From a virus, in the IMG/VR virus record IMGVR_UViG_3300033153_004074, positions 1 to 42,148 of that record: a DNA stretch of 42,148 nt, one strand, 5' to 3'. Of this stretch, positions 23,250-29,411 are shown piece by piece (positions within the stretch are counted from its first letter, which is position 1; the number at the start of each line of letters is the position of its first letter). A program made the translations under genes and the position numbers. The notes under the pieces were generated by a model, which was not told the origin of the DNA, ran no database searches, and saw only the letters and a list, made by a program, of their open reading frames with translations.

Positions 23250-23287
23250 AATGACATCTAATAGGCTACGTCATTAAACGCCTATTA
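23250..23287 (+). promoter_or_regulatory. Compact H-type pseudoknot
   Basis: Stem 1 is AATGAC/GTCATT (23250-23255/23270-23275) and stem 2 is TAATAGGC/GCCTATTA (23259-23266/23280-23287). Loops are 3, 3 and 4 nt, the last A-rich (AAAC), as in classical H-type pseudoknots. It sits in the long untranslated stretch before the gene at 23450. Confidence 0.7.
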
Positions 23288-23412
23288 AGTGAATAAATTA
23301 ATAACTTATTCAAGCAGGGATCAAGCTCTCCCTTCCCCTTTAAGGGGCTAACAAACTTGCATGCCCATAGCTTTAAAAAGCTTTTAACAATATATGGGTG
23401 CTGGGGAGTACT
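23288..23412 (+). other. Further folded leader sequence, no gene
   Basis: This stretch holds hairpins GAATAA/TTATTC, AGGGA/TCCCT, CCCC-TTTAA-GGGG and a bulged stem GCA..CCCATA with TATGGG-TGC (23359-23369/23393-23401). A frame starting at 23357 covers part of it, but its first 31 codons encode only the hairpin and the tandem repeats, so I treat it as leader RNA. Confidence 0.5.
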
Positions 23413-23448
23413 TCAAATAGTTAAAGTAGTTCAAGTAGTTAAAGTAGT
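23413..23448. repeat. Four tandem 9-bp iterons before a ribbon-helix-helix-like gene
   Basis: Units TCAAATAGT, TAAAGTAGT, TCAAGTAGT and TAAAGTAGT lie head to tail and end one base before the ATG at 23450. Short direct repeats touching a small regulator gene are a typical operator arrangement for ribbon-helix-helix repressors; replication iterons are an alternative. Confidence 0.72.
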
Positions 23449-23449
23449 T

Positions 23450-23599
23450 ATGAAACATACAACAAGACAAGGTATAGAAAGTGAGTTCACTAAAACAGTT
23501 GGTATAAAGCCTGAGCAGTTGGAGTGGTTAAAACTCAATAAAAAAAGAAAGAGTATTTCTGGTTTCTTAGATATAATTATTAATAAATATAAAAAATGA
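23450..23599 (+). CDS. Small ribbon-helix-helix-like regulator (49 aa)
   Basis: I start at ATG 23450, after the iterons. The C-terminal half, I-K-P-E-Q-L-E-W-L-K-L-N, then S-I-S-G-F-L-D-I-I-I-N-K-Y, follows the helix-turn-helix part of RHH (Arc/MetJ-type) proteins, in which an N-terminal strand contacts DNA. The direct repeats upstream suggest autoregulation. The next gene overlaps its stop as ATGA. The family call is by pattern; the strand segment is not clear. Confidence 0.58.
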   Translation: MKHTTRQGIESEFTKTVGIKPEQLEWLKLNKKRKSISGFLDIIINKYKK

Positions 23600-23793
23600 A
23601 AAAAGAAAAAGCATACTTAATCTTTGACGCTAGATACCATACAAATCCAGAAAGAGCCACTATTTTAGAAGCCTGTGAAACTAAAAAAGAAGGATTAGAG
23701 AGTTTAAAAGATTGGCAAGAAGGCTCTGTTTTAGTAGAAGCTATCGATGGCGAAGAAGATAAAATAATAAATCAGGTCTTAATTCATAACTAA
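23596..23793 (+). CDS. Hypothetical protein (65 aa)
   Basis: Translationally coupled by ATGA to the RHH-like gene. The sequence pattern is beta-alpha-beta (A-Y-L-I-F-D-A-R-Y, then K-K-E-G-L-E-S-L-K-D-W, then S-V-L-V-E-A-I-D-G), similar in style to other small proteins here such as the one at 22944. No family known to me. Confidence 0.62.
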   Translation: MKKEKAYLIFDARYHTNPERATILEACETKKEGLESLKDWQEGSVLVEAIDGEEDKIINQVLIHN

Positions 23794-23799
23794 TATAAA

Positions 23800-23882
23800 G
23801 GGAGAGTCGTCTAACGGTAGGATAGGCAACTATAGTATAAAACAAGCAAGCCAGATGAGGTTCGAATCCTCCTCTTCCACCA
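23800..23882 (+). tRNA. tRNA-Gln/Glu-like element with abnormal anticodon region
   Basis: The 7-bp acceptor GGGAGAG/CTCTTCC (one G-U) is followed by A and an encoded CCA. The D-arm TCGTCTAACGGTAGGATA is close to that of tRNA-Gln or Glu. The T-arm is GAGG-TTCGAAT-CCTC, with a 4-bp stem. Between D and T arms are 33 nt, about 10 more than normal, with only GGC/GCC pairing, so no standard anticodon loop can be drawn. It may be a degenerate tRNA, a tRNA with an insertion, or a tRNA mimic. Confidence 0.6.
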
Positions 23883-23913
23883 CTATTTTATTCATAACTA
23901 ATATAAATATATG
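23883..23913 (+). repeat. Repeated leader TTCATAACTAATATAAA
   Basis: The string TTCATAACTAATATAAATATATG lies before the start at 23911 and again before 24289; its first 17 bases also precede the tRNA-like element. In the first and third sites it includes the stop of the gene upstream. It is a recurring SD-less leader. Confidence 0.65.
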
Positions 23914-24084
23914 AAAGCAATAATCAAAAAATATCCTCTTGACTGGACTGGACGAAGAGTTGGCATAGAAGGATTCAACATTGGAGATGAAATTGAAATT
24001 GATTTTATAAGGCATGACGGGCTAATTTTTGTTGAAGGAACTATACATGGCTTTGACAAAGAATCTTTAAAAATCATTGACTAA
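23911..24084 (+). CDS. Small beta-rich protein (57 aa)
   Basis: The product alternates short strands: K-K-Y-P-L-D-W-T-G-R-R-V-G-I, then D-E-I-E-I-D-F-I-R-H-D-G-L-I-F-V-E-G-T-I. The pattern suits a small barrel. It starts after the repeated TTCATAACTAATATAAA leader. Unknown function. Confidence 0.58.
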   Translation: MKAIIKKYPLDWTGRRVGIEGFNIGDEIEIDFIRHDGLIFVEGTIHGFDKESLKIID

Positions 24085-24101
24085 CTCATCAATTAAAAAA
24101 T

Positions 24102-24275
24102 ATGAAAAGAATAAACAGAGAACTAACAATAAACCTAGGTACACTAAAAGACTATGGTAGTTACAGAGATAAAATTGTATTGCCCGAACTAGACTGCTAT
24201 ATATCTTTAATAGTAAAAAAGGATGAAGCTACCTATCCAACAACTAACCAACATAAGTTAGGGTCTAATTCATAA
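24102..24275 (+). CDS. Small hypothetical protein (57 aa)
   Basis: N-terminus R-I-N-R-E-L-T-I-N-L-G-T-L, then L-P-E-L-D-C-Y-I-S-L-I-V-K-K. Its stop codon lies within the repeated leader of the next gene. No family recognised. Confidence 0.52.
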   Translation: MKRINRELTINLGTLKDYGSYRDKIVLPELDCYISLIVKKDEATYPTTNQHKLGSNS

Positions 24276-24288
24276 CTAATATAAATAT

Positions 24289-24570
24289 ATGAAAATAAGA
24301 TTAGCACAAAATTTAAAGTGTCTAAGGAAACAATTTAATTTATCATTAGATAAACTAGCATTATTCAGTGGGCTATCAAAAGCTTTTTTATCCCAACTGG
24401 AAAATAAGAAGTCAAGACATCCTTCTTATGAAACAGTGTCTAAATTAGCTAAAGTTTTTAATGCTAATCCAGAAGTTCTTTATCATGGGAACATTCAATT
24501 AGCTCAAAATCTTAAATTAGACATGAAATTTATTAATAATAGTTTAAGAAAATTGATTACAATTAAATAA
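24289..24570 (+). CDS. XRE-family helix-turn-helix regulator (93 aa)
   Basis: Residues 4-60 form a typical Cro/CI-type HTH: L-R-K-Q-F-N-L-S-L-D-K-L-A-L-F-S-G-L-S, then F-L-S-Q-L-E-N-K-K-S-R-H-P-S and L-A-K-V-F-N. A 30-residue tail follows. Such proteins bind operators as dimers; this may control the early or accessory region. No integrase or opposing repressor is seen, so lysogeny is not implied. Confidence 0.85.
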   Translation: MKIRLAQNLKCLRKQFNLSLDKLALFSGLSKAFLSQLENKKSRHPSYETVSKLAKVFNANPEVLYHGNIQLAQNLKLDMKFINNSLRKLITIK

Positions 24571-24575
24571 ACAAT

Positions 24576-24716
24576 ATGAAAGAAAAAGCAAAATGGTTAG
24601 AACAATATTTTAAAAAATTAAGGTTTAATAAAAAATATCATTTAGGTCTTGGTGATATAAGGCTTACCATGGGTCAACAAGAAGAAATAATTAAAAGAAT
24701 ACTTAAACCATCTTAA
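24576..24716 (+). CDS. Small basic protein (46 aa)
   Basis: Starts 5 nt after the HTH gene. Lys/Gln-rich helices (K-W-L-E-Q-Y-F-K-K-L-R-F, then M-G-Q-Q-E-E-I-I-K-R-I-L). Probably co-expressed with the regulator. No family known. Confidence 0.5.
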   Translation: MKEKAKWLEQYFKKLRFNKKYHLGLGDIRLTMGQQEEIIKRILKPS

Positions 24717-24752
24717 TCACTTATCTAATTAAGGGGAGTAATTATAAATAAT

Positions 24753-25097
24753 ATGATAAAAAAAATTAAACAAATAGAAAATGAGTATTTAAAATACTTA
24801 GAAAAACTTATTAAATTAGCGATGGAACAATCAGGAGCTAAACTTTCAGAAAAGAAGGTTGATTTATTTAGAAAAGCAATTTTAGAGTTCGGCTATAATT
24901 CTAAAGAATTTTACAGAAAAGCTATTATTGATCTACTAGAAGAATTAGCAGGAGAGGAGAGAAAACATAGTCCTTGCGATTGTTGTACTAATCCAAACTG
25001 TATGCGAGATAAAAGATGTATCGGTTGTGCTGTTAGCAAGGCTTTAAATGAAAAACGTCAATCTATTTTAGACTTACTTAAACAATTAAAACCTTAA
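24753..25097 (+). CDS. Helical protein with Cys-rich metal site (114 aa)
   Basis: About 70 residues of charged helix are followed by C-D-C-C-T-N-P-N-C-M-R-D-K-R-C-I-G-C, seven Cys in under 25 residues, then a C-terminal helix. The cluster should bind zinc or possibly iron-sulfur. A leader containing AAGGGGAG precedes it. It sits in an array of small early-type genes; the role is unknown. Confidence 0.65.
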   Translation: MIKKIKQIENEYLKYLEKLIKLAMEQSGAKLSEKKVDLFRKAILEFGYNSKEFYRKAIIDLLEELAGEERKHSPCDCCTNPNCMRDKRCIGCAVSKALNEKRQSILDLLKQLKP

Positions 25098-25098
25098 T

Positions 25099-25311
25099 AT
25101 GAAAAAAGAAGATTCTAAAAAAATACAAGTAATAATATTATCCTGTTGTACATATTGTATTTATATGGGTTCTATTCTCATAGTACCATTAATATTGTTT
25201 ATGTTTTCAGATAAACCAATATTCTTTTGGATTTTAATTTTCTTTTCTCCGTTTATTTGCAAATTAAGTTGCGATAAAATATTTGAATATTATAATAAAA
25301 TAATTACTTAA
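25099..25311 (+). CDS. Two-span membrane protein (70 aa)
   Basis: Starts 1 nt after the preceding stop. Hydrophobic segments lie at about 10-35 and 41-55 with a charged start (K-K-E-D-S-K-K) and a polar end. Several Cys occur in the first span. Function unknown. Confidence 0.58.
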   Translation: MKKEDSKKIQVIILSCCTYCIYMGSILIVPLILFMFSDKPIFFWILIFFSPFICKLSCDKIFEYYNKIIT

Positions 25312-25323
25312 CCAATAAATTAT

Positions 25324-25527
25324 ATGAAACTAGACTATAAGAAAATGATAAAAGAAATAGATGCCTTGGTACAAACAGACTTTTCTTTTGATATGGAATG
25401 CAAATTATTGGATGGTAAATTTACACAAAAAGAAGCTAAACAAATGGCAGACCTTATAAGCAGAGTATACTCTATAAGTCATTGTTTACATTGCGAGGCT
25501 TGCCAAACTAAATATAAAATTATATGA
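25324..25527 (+). CDS. Small protein with C-terminal Cys pairs (67 aa)
   Basis: The N-terminal part is helical and acidic (D-A-L-V-Q-T-D-F-S-F-D-M-E-C). The C-terminus carries H-C-L-H-C-E-A-C-Q-T-K, a possible metal site. It ends shortly before a promoter. No family recognised. Confidence 0.55.
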   Translation: MKLDYKKMIKEIDALVQTDFSFDMECKLLDGKFTQKEAKQMADLISRVYSISHCLHCEACQTKYKII

Positions 25528-25554
25528 AATTTAAAGAGAGAGTGAGTTATCCAC

Positions 25555-25583
25555 TTGACTTATTTATTACAAGGGTGTATACT
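25555..25583 (+). promoter_or_regulatory. Sigma70-type promoter of the HTH-like gene at 25610
   Basis: -35 TTGACT (25555-25560), 17-bp spacer, -10 TATACT (25578-25583). The predicted start near 25590 gives a short leader of about 20 nt. Confidence 0.83.
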
Positions 25584-25609
25584 TAAAGATAGAGAGTAAG
25601 AAAATAAAT

Positions 25610-25822
25610 ATGATAGTAACAAATACAATAATTTACGAAAAAGATTTAAAGAAGTTATGCAAGAAATCAGGAGTAACTTTTACAGAATTAGCTAAGGCAA
25701 TAGGACTAGCCCATATAACTGTTAAATTCTACAGTAACGAGTATAGGAACTGCCCTTGGAGCAGATGGTTGCAGATTAAAAATTATCTTGATAAGAAGCT
25801 AAAAGAGAAACACAACACATAA
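25610..25822 (+). CDS. Small HTH-like protein (70 aa)
   Basis: The segment L-C-K-K-S-G-V-T-F-T-E-L-A-K-A-I-G-L-A-H-I-T-V-K has the spacing of a helix-turn-helix, followed by W-L-Q-I-K-N-Y-L-D-K-K-L. It has its own promoter. It is probably a DNA-binding regulator, perhaps acting at nearby early promoters. Confidence 0.62.
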   Translation: MIVTNTIIYEKDLKKLCKKSGVTFTELAKAIGLAHITVKFYSNEYRNCPWSRWLQIKNYLDKKLKEKHNT

Positions 25823-25847
25823 GTTCTCTAAGCTTCTATCATATAGG

Positions 25848-25912
25848 TTATCTAGTTGTGAGGGGGCGGGAATCTTCTTTAATGGAGGAGGAACAATCCC
25901 CTGACTGGATAA
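25848..25912 (+). promoter_or_regulatory. Folded leader before the lytic transglycosylase gene
   Basis: TTATCTAGTT (25848-25857) pairs with GACTGGATAA (25903-25912), then AGGGG (25861-25865) with CCCCT (25898-25902) past a 3-nt bulge. An inner hairpin is TCTTC/GAGGA (25873-25877/25885-25889). It lies between the HTH-like gene and the gene at 25931 and could be a riboregulator; no known class was recognised. Confidence 0.6.
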
Positions 25913-25930
25913 ATAAAAAAATAAAAACGT

Positions 25931-26383
25931 ATGAAAAAAGCAATTATTATTACAATCTCATTATCATGTATTATTCTATTCCCTGTATTCTTGTCTGCTA
26001 GTTGGGCTGATTATAGTCATGTTTATGAAGAACCAATGACCTATGAACTACCTATTGAATGTAGAGCATTGGGTAATTGTTCAGAAGAAAATAGAGAAAT
26101 ATTAGACAATGAATATAAACAACAAGACATAATAGAAGAAATATACAAACAAGCAAGAGAATATTTTGTTGACCCAGAAGATGCAATAAGAATTGCAAAA
26201 TGTGAAAGCACCTTTAATCCTCATGCTAAAAATCCTAACAGTACAGCTAAAGGAGTATATCAATTTTTAGATGGTACTTGGGAATGGATTAATGCAAGTG
26301 GTCATCAATTTGATTATAAAGAAAATATTAAACAATTCATGATTTGGTATCCTGTATACCCTTCATGGTGGGAATGTCGCTAA
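25931..26383 (+). CDS. Secreted SLT-type lytic transglycosylase (150 aa)
   Basis: A signal peptide occupies about residues 1-24 (K-K-A-I-I-I-T-I-S-L, hydrophobic core, then S-A-S-W). The C-terminal domain has the goose-lysozyme-like SLT pattern: I-A-K-C-E-S-T-F-N-P-H-A with the catalytic Glu, then G-V-Y-Q-F-L-D-G-T-W. It would cleave peptidoglycan from outside the membrane. It is far from the M23 lysin and lies in the early-type region, so cell-wall remodelling, not only lysis, is possible. Confidence 0.82.
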   Translation: MKKAIIITISLSCIILFPVFLSASWADYSHVYEEPMTYELPIECRALGNCSEENREILDNEYKQQDIIEEIYKQAREYFVDPEDAIRIAKCESTFNPHAKNPNSTAKGVYQFLDGTWEWINASGHQFDYKENIKQFMIWYPVYPSWWECR

Positions 26384-26384
26384 T

Positions 26385-26609
26385 ATGAACAAAATAACAA
26401 ATCAAATAAGACGTAAACAAAAAGGGCTTAGTACCTTAAAGACATCTAATACTTTATTTATTTTCCATCTTCCTATGTTTTTAAGAAGAAAAGAGTTAGA
26501 CAAACAAAAACCTTTTATAAGTAAATACGAAGTAGATACATCAAATATTAATAAACCTAACCCCTATAAGACTGAAGAAGATTATCTACAGGCTGTAGGG
26601 AGATTATAA
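26385..26609 (+). CDS. Small basic protein (74 aa)
   Basis: The N-terminus is strongly basic (Q-I-R-R-K-Q-K-G-L) with a hydrophobic F-I-F-H-L-P-M-F-L. The C-terminus is acidic and aromatic (Y-K-T-E-E-D-Y-L-Q-A-V). It starts 1 nt after the transglycosylase stop. No family recognised. Confidence 0.52.
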   Translation: MNKITNQIRRKQKGLSTLKTSNTLFIFHLPMFLRRKELDKQKPFISKYEVDTSNINKPNPYKTEEDYLQAVGRL

Positions 26610-26612
26610 ATT

Positions 26613-27002
26613 ATGAACTTAGAAAAAACAATAGAAAAACTTACTCCCATGTTTCAGTCTATAGCTGAAAAAATAGGAGAAGGTGCAAACTTCGGGTGGG
26701 AAGTTGTGCTTAAACAACAAATGGCGATAGGATTTCAACTTATACTTATAAATATTGTTGGAATAATAATGTCAATAATATTTTTCAAGTTAATACTCAA
26801 ATATGGGATAAAGGCTTATAAGCATTATAAAGAAGATGGAGATGAGGGATTGCAGTTCAGTTGTTTAGTTGGTTCAGCAATCTTAGGTATTCCATTATTC
26901 ATTTTTACTTGTAACTGTATTATACATTTATCAAATGGAATTATGCACTTAATAAATCCAGCTTATTACGCTTTAGAATTTTTTATTAACTTAGCCAAAT
27001 AA
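26613..27002 (+). CDS. Two-span membrane protein (129 aa)
   Basis: An N-terminal amphipathic region is followed by a span at about 43-65 and another at about 88-108, with K-Y-G-I-K-A-Y-K-H-Y-K-E-D-G-D between them. It lies downstream of a secreted transglycosylase, so it may act with it in the envelope, for example as a holin or conjugation-like channel part. No family is certain. Confidence 0.6.
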   Translation: MNLEKTIEKLTPMFQSIAEKIGEGANFGWEVVLKQQMAIGFQLILINIVGIIMSIIFFKLILKYGIKAYKHYKEDGDEGLQFSCLVGSAILGIPLFIFTCNCIIHLSNGIMHLINPAYYALEFFINLAK

Positions 27003-27003
27003 T

Positions 27004-27153
27004 ATGAATATTTTATCACCAGATCAAACATTAGAATTACTAGGTAAAGAACAATTTGGTATTAGACCAGCAGGCACACTCCAAAAAGAAAAAGATCAAG
27101 CCAAGGAAGAAGGCTTTAAAACATTTAAAGATAAAAGATTAAATAATAAATAA
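27004..27153 (+). CDS. Small hypothetical protein (49 aa)
   Basis: Starts 1 nt after the previous stop. N-terminus L-S-P-D-Q-T-L-E-L-L-G-K-E-Q-F-G-I-R-P-A, then a basic helical tail. Unknown; position and spacing support it as real. Confidence 0.5.
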   Translation: MNILSPDQTLELLGKEQFGIRPAGTLQKEKDQAKEEGFKTFKDKRLNNK

Positions 27154-27167
27154 TATATAACACATTT

Positions 27168-27932
27168 ATGAACAATGCATTAACAACCACAAATGACAAA
27201 GATGAGTTCATCAAGAACTTAAATCAAGCAACAAACTTTAATTCAAAGATTCCTCAACTTCCAGTAATTAAATTTGATGGAACTACAGGAAAATTTCTAA
27301 TGTCTGATGGCAAAGATGATGATGGTAAAACTAAATTTAAGGAATTAGGAACAGAGATTAGTTTTCACATTATTAAAACAGATAGAAAATTCGCTACGAT
27401 AGGCGAAAAACAAGGTAAAGAATTTAAAACTATAGCTTTTTCTAATGAGTATGTAGATAGCTATTTAGAATTACAAACACCAAGTGGAGAAATATTTGAC
27501 AAAGGATTTTACAAAGCTTTAAAAGAAAAGTATGGAGATAAACTAAAATATACCCAAGTCTTATATGGATATTACAATGAAGAACCAGTACGACTTAAAT
27601 TAAACGGAGGCAAACTATCTGCTTGGTTTGATTATTCAAAAGAATTCAAGCAAGACAATCCTGCTAGATTTATTACTAAATTTAGTCAAGGTAAATTTGT
27701 AGATGAAGCTATAAAGTATTATGAAATTAAGATTGAAAGAGATAAGGAAATAAATGACCAACAATTAATTATAGATCGTGTTAAAGGAATTAATGATTTT
27801 ATTGATTTAGTAACACAAAATACTAAACAACCAATAGCACCAGTAGCCCAAATAGAAGCACCTAGTGAGGCTGAACAGGCTTTCCCTGATGATTATGTCC
27901 CTACTCCACCATCTAACGAACCACCTTACTAA
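27168..27932 (+). CDS. SSB-like replication/recombination protein (254 aa)
   Basis: A beta-rich N-terminal domain (I-K-F-D-G-T-T-G-K-F, R-K-F-A-T-I-G-E-K-Q-G-K-E-F, Y-T-Q-V-L-Y-G-Y-Y-N-E-E-P-V) is followed by a helix and a Pro-rich acidic tail ending D-D-Y-V-P-T-P-P-S-N-E-P-P-Y. An OB-like beta domain plus a flexible acidic tail with terminal aromatic residue is the design of phage single-strand binding proteins. It is the largest gene of the 20.8-31 kb region. No polymerase or helicase is encoded, so it would serve host replication proteins. The call is by architecture. Confidence 0.55.
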   Translation: MNNALTTTNDKDEFIKNLNQATNFNSKIPQLPVIKFDGTTGKFLMSDGKDDDGKTKFKELGTEISFHIIKTDRKFATIGEKQGKEFKTIAFSNEYVDSYLELQTPSGEIFDKGFYKALKEKYGDKLKYTQVLYGYYNEEPVRLKLNGGKLSAWFDYSKEFKQDNPARFITKFSQGKFVDEAIKYYEIKIERDKEINDQQLIIDRVKGINDFIDLVTQNTKQPIAPVAQIEAPSEAEQAFPDDYVPTPPSNEPPY

Positions 27933-27933
27933 A

Positions 27934-28263
27934 ATGTCATTAAAAGACACCCTTACAAACGCAATAAAAGAAGGATATAAAACTTTAGATGAGCTGTATG
28001 CTTTAAGAGGTATTCATAAGATTGGTACAGTAGATAGAATTTTAAGAGGTATAGTAGAACATGATAATGATGTAGAGGTTGTTAAAAATCTTAAAGGATT
28101 TATTGTGGCGTATAGTTATAAATGGAAACCTAAAGACTTGGATGTAAGATTTAATGCCCTATTGAAAAAACATGCTACCTTTGGTGATCCTATTTATTTA
28201 GAATTAAAAAGAGCTAAGCCTGATTGGGTTAAAGAAAATTTATTAAAAAAATATAATCATTAA
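27934..28263 (+). CDS. Winged-helix-like small protein (109 aa)
   Basis: I start at ATG 27934, 1 nt after the SSB-like stop; upstream ATGs in frame lie inside that gene. The region K-T-L-D-E-L-Y-A-L-R-G-I-H-K-I-G-T-V-D-R-I-L-R-G resembles a winged helix, followed by N-L-K-G-F-I-V-A-Y as a wing. It may bind DNA together with the SSB-like protein. Confidence 0.58.
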   Translation: MSLKDTLTNAIKEGYKTLDELYALRGIHKIGTVDRILRGIVEHDNDVEVVKNLKGFIVAYSYKWKPKDLDVRFNALLKKHATFGDPIYLELKRAKPDWVKENLLKKYNH

Positions 28264-28267
28264 AATT

Positions 28268-28528
28268 ATGAAAATCTTTTTAGGAGATAAAGGACTAAAA
28301 GCTAGTTGGCAAGAACCTTTTAAAAAAAATATCAAGTGTCCATGTGGTGGAAATTCAAGAATAATGTTTGTTGCTTTTGAGGATAAAGAAAAAGAATATG
28401 TATGTAGTCTGCATAAAAATACAGGGACAGGAAAAAAGGGTAAGTATTGGCCACATGACACAATAGCAGTAGCTTCATATTTGTGTGAGAAATGTTTTAG
28501 AGTAAATAGTGAAATTAACCAAGCATAA
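28268..28528 (+). CDS. Zinc-ribbon-like protein (86 aa)
   Basis: It contains C-P-C-G-G-N near residue 24 and C-E-K-C near 74, with H-K-N and H-D-T between, a plausible split zinc ribbon. The strand F-V-A-F-E-D-K-E-K-E-Y-V-C-S lies between them. Close before the HNH gene, so a nucleic-acid processing role is possible. Confidence 0.6.
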   Translation: MKIFLGDKGLKASWQEPFKKNIKCPCGGNSRIMFVAFEDKEKEYVCSLHKNTGTGKKGKYWPHDTIAVASYLCEKCFRVNSEINQA

Positions 28529-28529
28529 T

Positions 28530-28970
28530 ATGACACGCAAAGAATGGAGAAAATTAGATAAAATAATAAAAGAATTTAGTAAAGAAGACAAAGATTACAC
28601 TTGCGAAGATTGCAGTCGTTCTGCAAAGCAAGGTTGGCAAATACACCACCATCATTTTATAGGACGTACAAAAACAGCTCTTAGATGGATAAATGAAAAT
28701 ATCTTTGTATTATGTGCTAAATGCCACATGGAGTGGGAAGATGACCCCCAGATAGCCACTCAAAAAGCTAGATCAATGAGAGGCGATCAATGGTACAAAC
28801 TTTTAGAATTAATTAAGATTAAAATTAATAAAAAGTCTTTTAAAGAAAATGAGGAGTTGATGGATAAATCTTTAGAAGATATTTTAAAGAGTTATGAAAG
28901 ATTACACGCCCCAAGAATTAGCAACGAAAAGAAGGAAATTAGCATTGGAGTACCGAGAGAAGATGATTGA
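28530..28970 (+). CDS. HNH-type nuclease/NinG-like protein (146 aa)
   Basis: I start at ATG 28530 (M-T-R-K-E-W-R-K-L). The core is C-E-D-C...W-Q-I-H-H-H-H-F-I-G-R, then L-R-W-I-N-E-N-I-F-V-L-C-A-K-C-H, with zinc Cys pairs and the HNH histidines, as in HNH endonucleases and NinG-like recombination proteins of phages. It may resolve junctions or cut DNA during recombination or packaging. It lies in the group of early genes with the SSB-like protein. Confidence 0.78.
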   Translation: MTRKEWRKLDKIIKEFSKEDKDYTCEDCSRSAKQGWQIHHHHFIGRTKTALRWINENIFVLCAKCHMEWEDDPQIATQKARSMRGDQWYKLLELIKIKINKKSFKENEELMDKSLEDILKSYERLHAPRISNEKKEISIGVPREDD

Positions 28971-29184
28971 ATTAGCAGAAATTCAAAAGAAAAAAGCCCT
29001 TAAATTAATAGAACTTATGGCTGAACATGGAAGCAAAGCCAAGGCAGAGGTCTATTATAACGCTACGCCAGAAGGGCAGAAAGAAATAGAAATAACGTAC
29101 TATTGCAAGGGCTTATTAGAGCTTATGAGATCAGTAAAAACAGAGTGTGATATTAAAAATAACGAAGCTTTTAATCAATACTAA
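28894..29184 (+). CDS. Helical protein overlapping the HNH gene (96 aa)
   Basis: ATG 28894 gives a long charged helix from the start (L-A-T-K-R-R-K-L-A-L-E-Y-R-E-K) and overlaps the HNH gene by 77 nt; ATG 28963, an 8-nt overlap, is the alternative. The C-terminal part has E-V-Y-Y-N-A-T-P-E-G-Q-K-E and a Y-Y-C-K-G-L-L-E-L. The continuous helix favours the longer form. Family unknown. Confidence 0.58.
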   Translation: MKDYTPQELATKRRKLALEYREKMIELAEIQKKKALKLIELMAEHGSKAKAEVYYNATPEGQKEIEITYYCKGLLELMRSVKTECDIKNNEAFNQY

Positions 29185-29185
29185 T

Positions 29186-29344
29186 ATGTTTGAAAAAATC
29201 TTTGAAATAGTAATAATTATAATGGCATTATTAGTATTTATGTTATCATTACCTATCCTTTGGAGAAGAAAGCTATACCCTGAATTTTGGTTATACATTC
29301 TACTTGATTTAGTGATAACATATTTATTAATCTTTCATTATTAG
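29186..29344 (+). CDS. Two-span membrane peptide (52 aa)
   Basis: Start at ATG 29186, 1 nt after the preceding stop. Hydrophobic segments at about 3-23 and 33-50 are separated by W-R-R-K-L-Y-P-E-F. Function unknown. Its stop overlaps the folded RNA element at 29342. Confidence 0.55.
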   Translation: MFEKIFEIVIIIMALLVFMLSLPILWRRKLYPEFWLYILLDLVITYLLIFHY

Positions 29345-29403
29345 AAAAGCGATTCACATATACGTCCAGAGTCCTAATAAATATAGAGGCCTTAGCTTTT
29401 CTA
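29342..29403 (+). promoter_or_regulatory. Folded intergenic RNA, three-way-junction-like
   Basis: The closing stem TAGAAAAGC/GCTTTTCTA (29342-29350/29395-29403, 9 bp) contains GATTC/GAGTC (29351-29355/29369-29373, one G-U) and a weak CTA/TAG. It starts at the stop of one gene and ends 8 nt before the next ATG. Confidence 0.5.
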
Positions 29404-29411
29404 CAAAATAT

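Noticed and set aside
23357-23449. Upstream ATG extending the RHH-like protein by 31 residues
   Set aside because: The added residues come only from a hairpin and the tandem 9-bp repeats (V-V-K-V-V-Q type), so I read this as operator and leader, with translation from 23450.
23411-23452. CRISPR-like array
   Set aside because: The repeats are 9 bp with no spacers and there are no Cas genes; they are iterons. No CRISPR array is seen anywhere in the window.
24289-24570. Lysogeny control region
   Set aside because: One XRE-type regulator is present, but no integrase, excisionase or divergent promoter arrangement is seen, so a temperate lifestyle is not supported.
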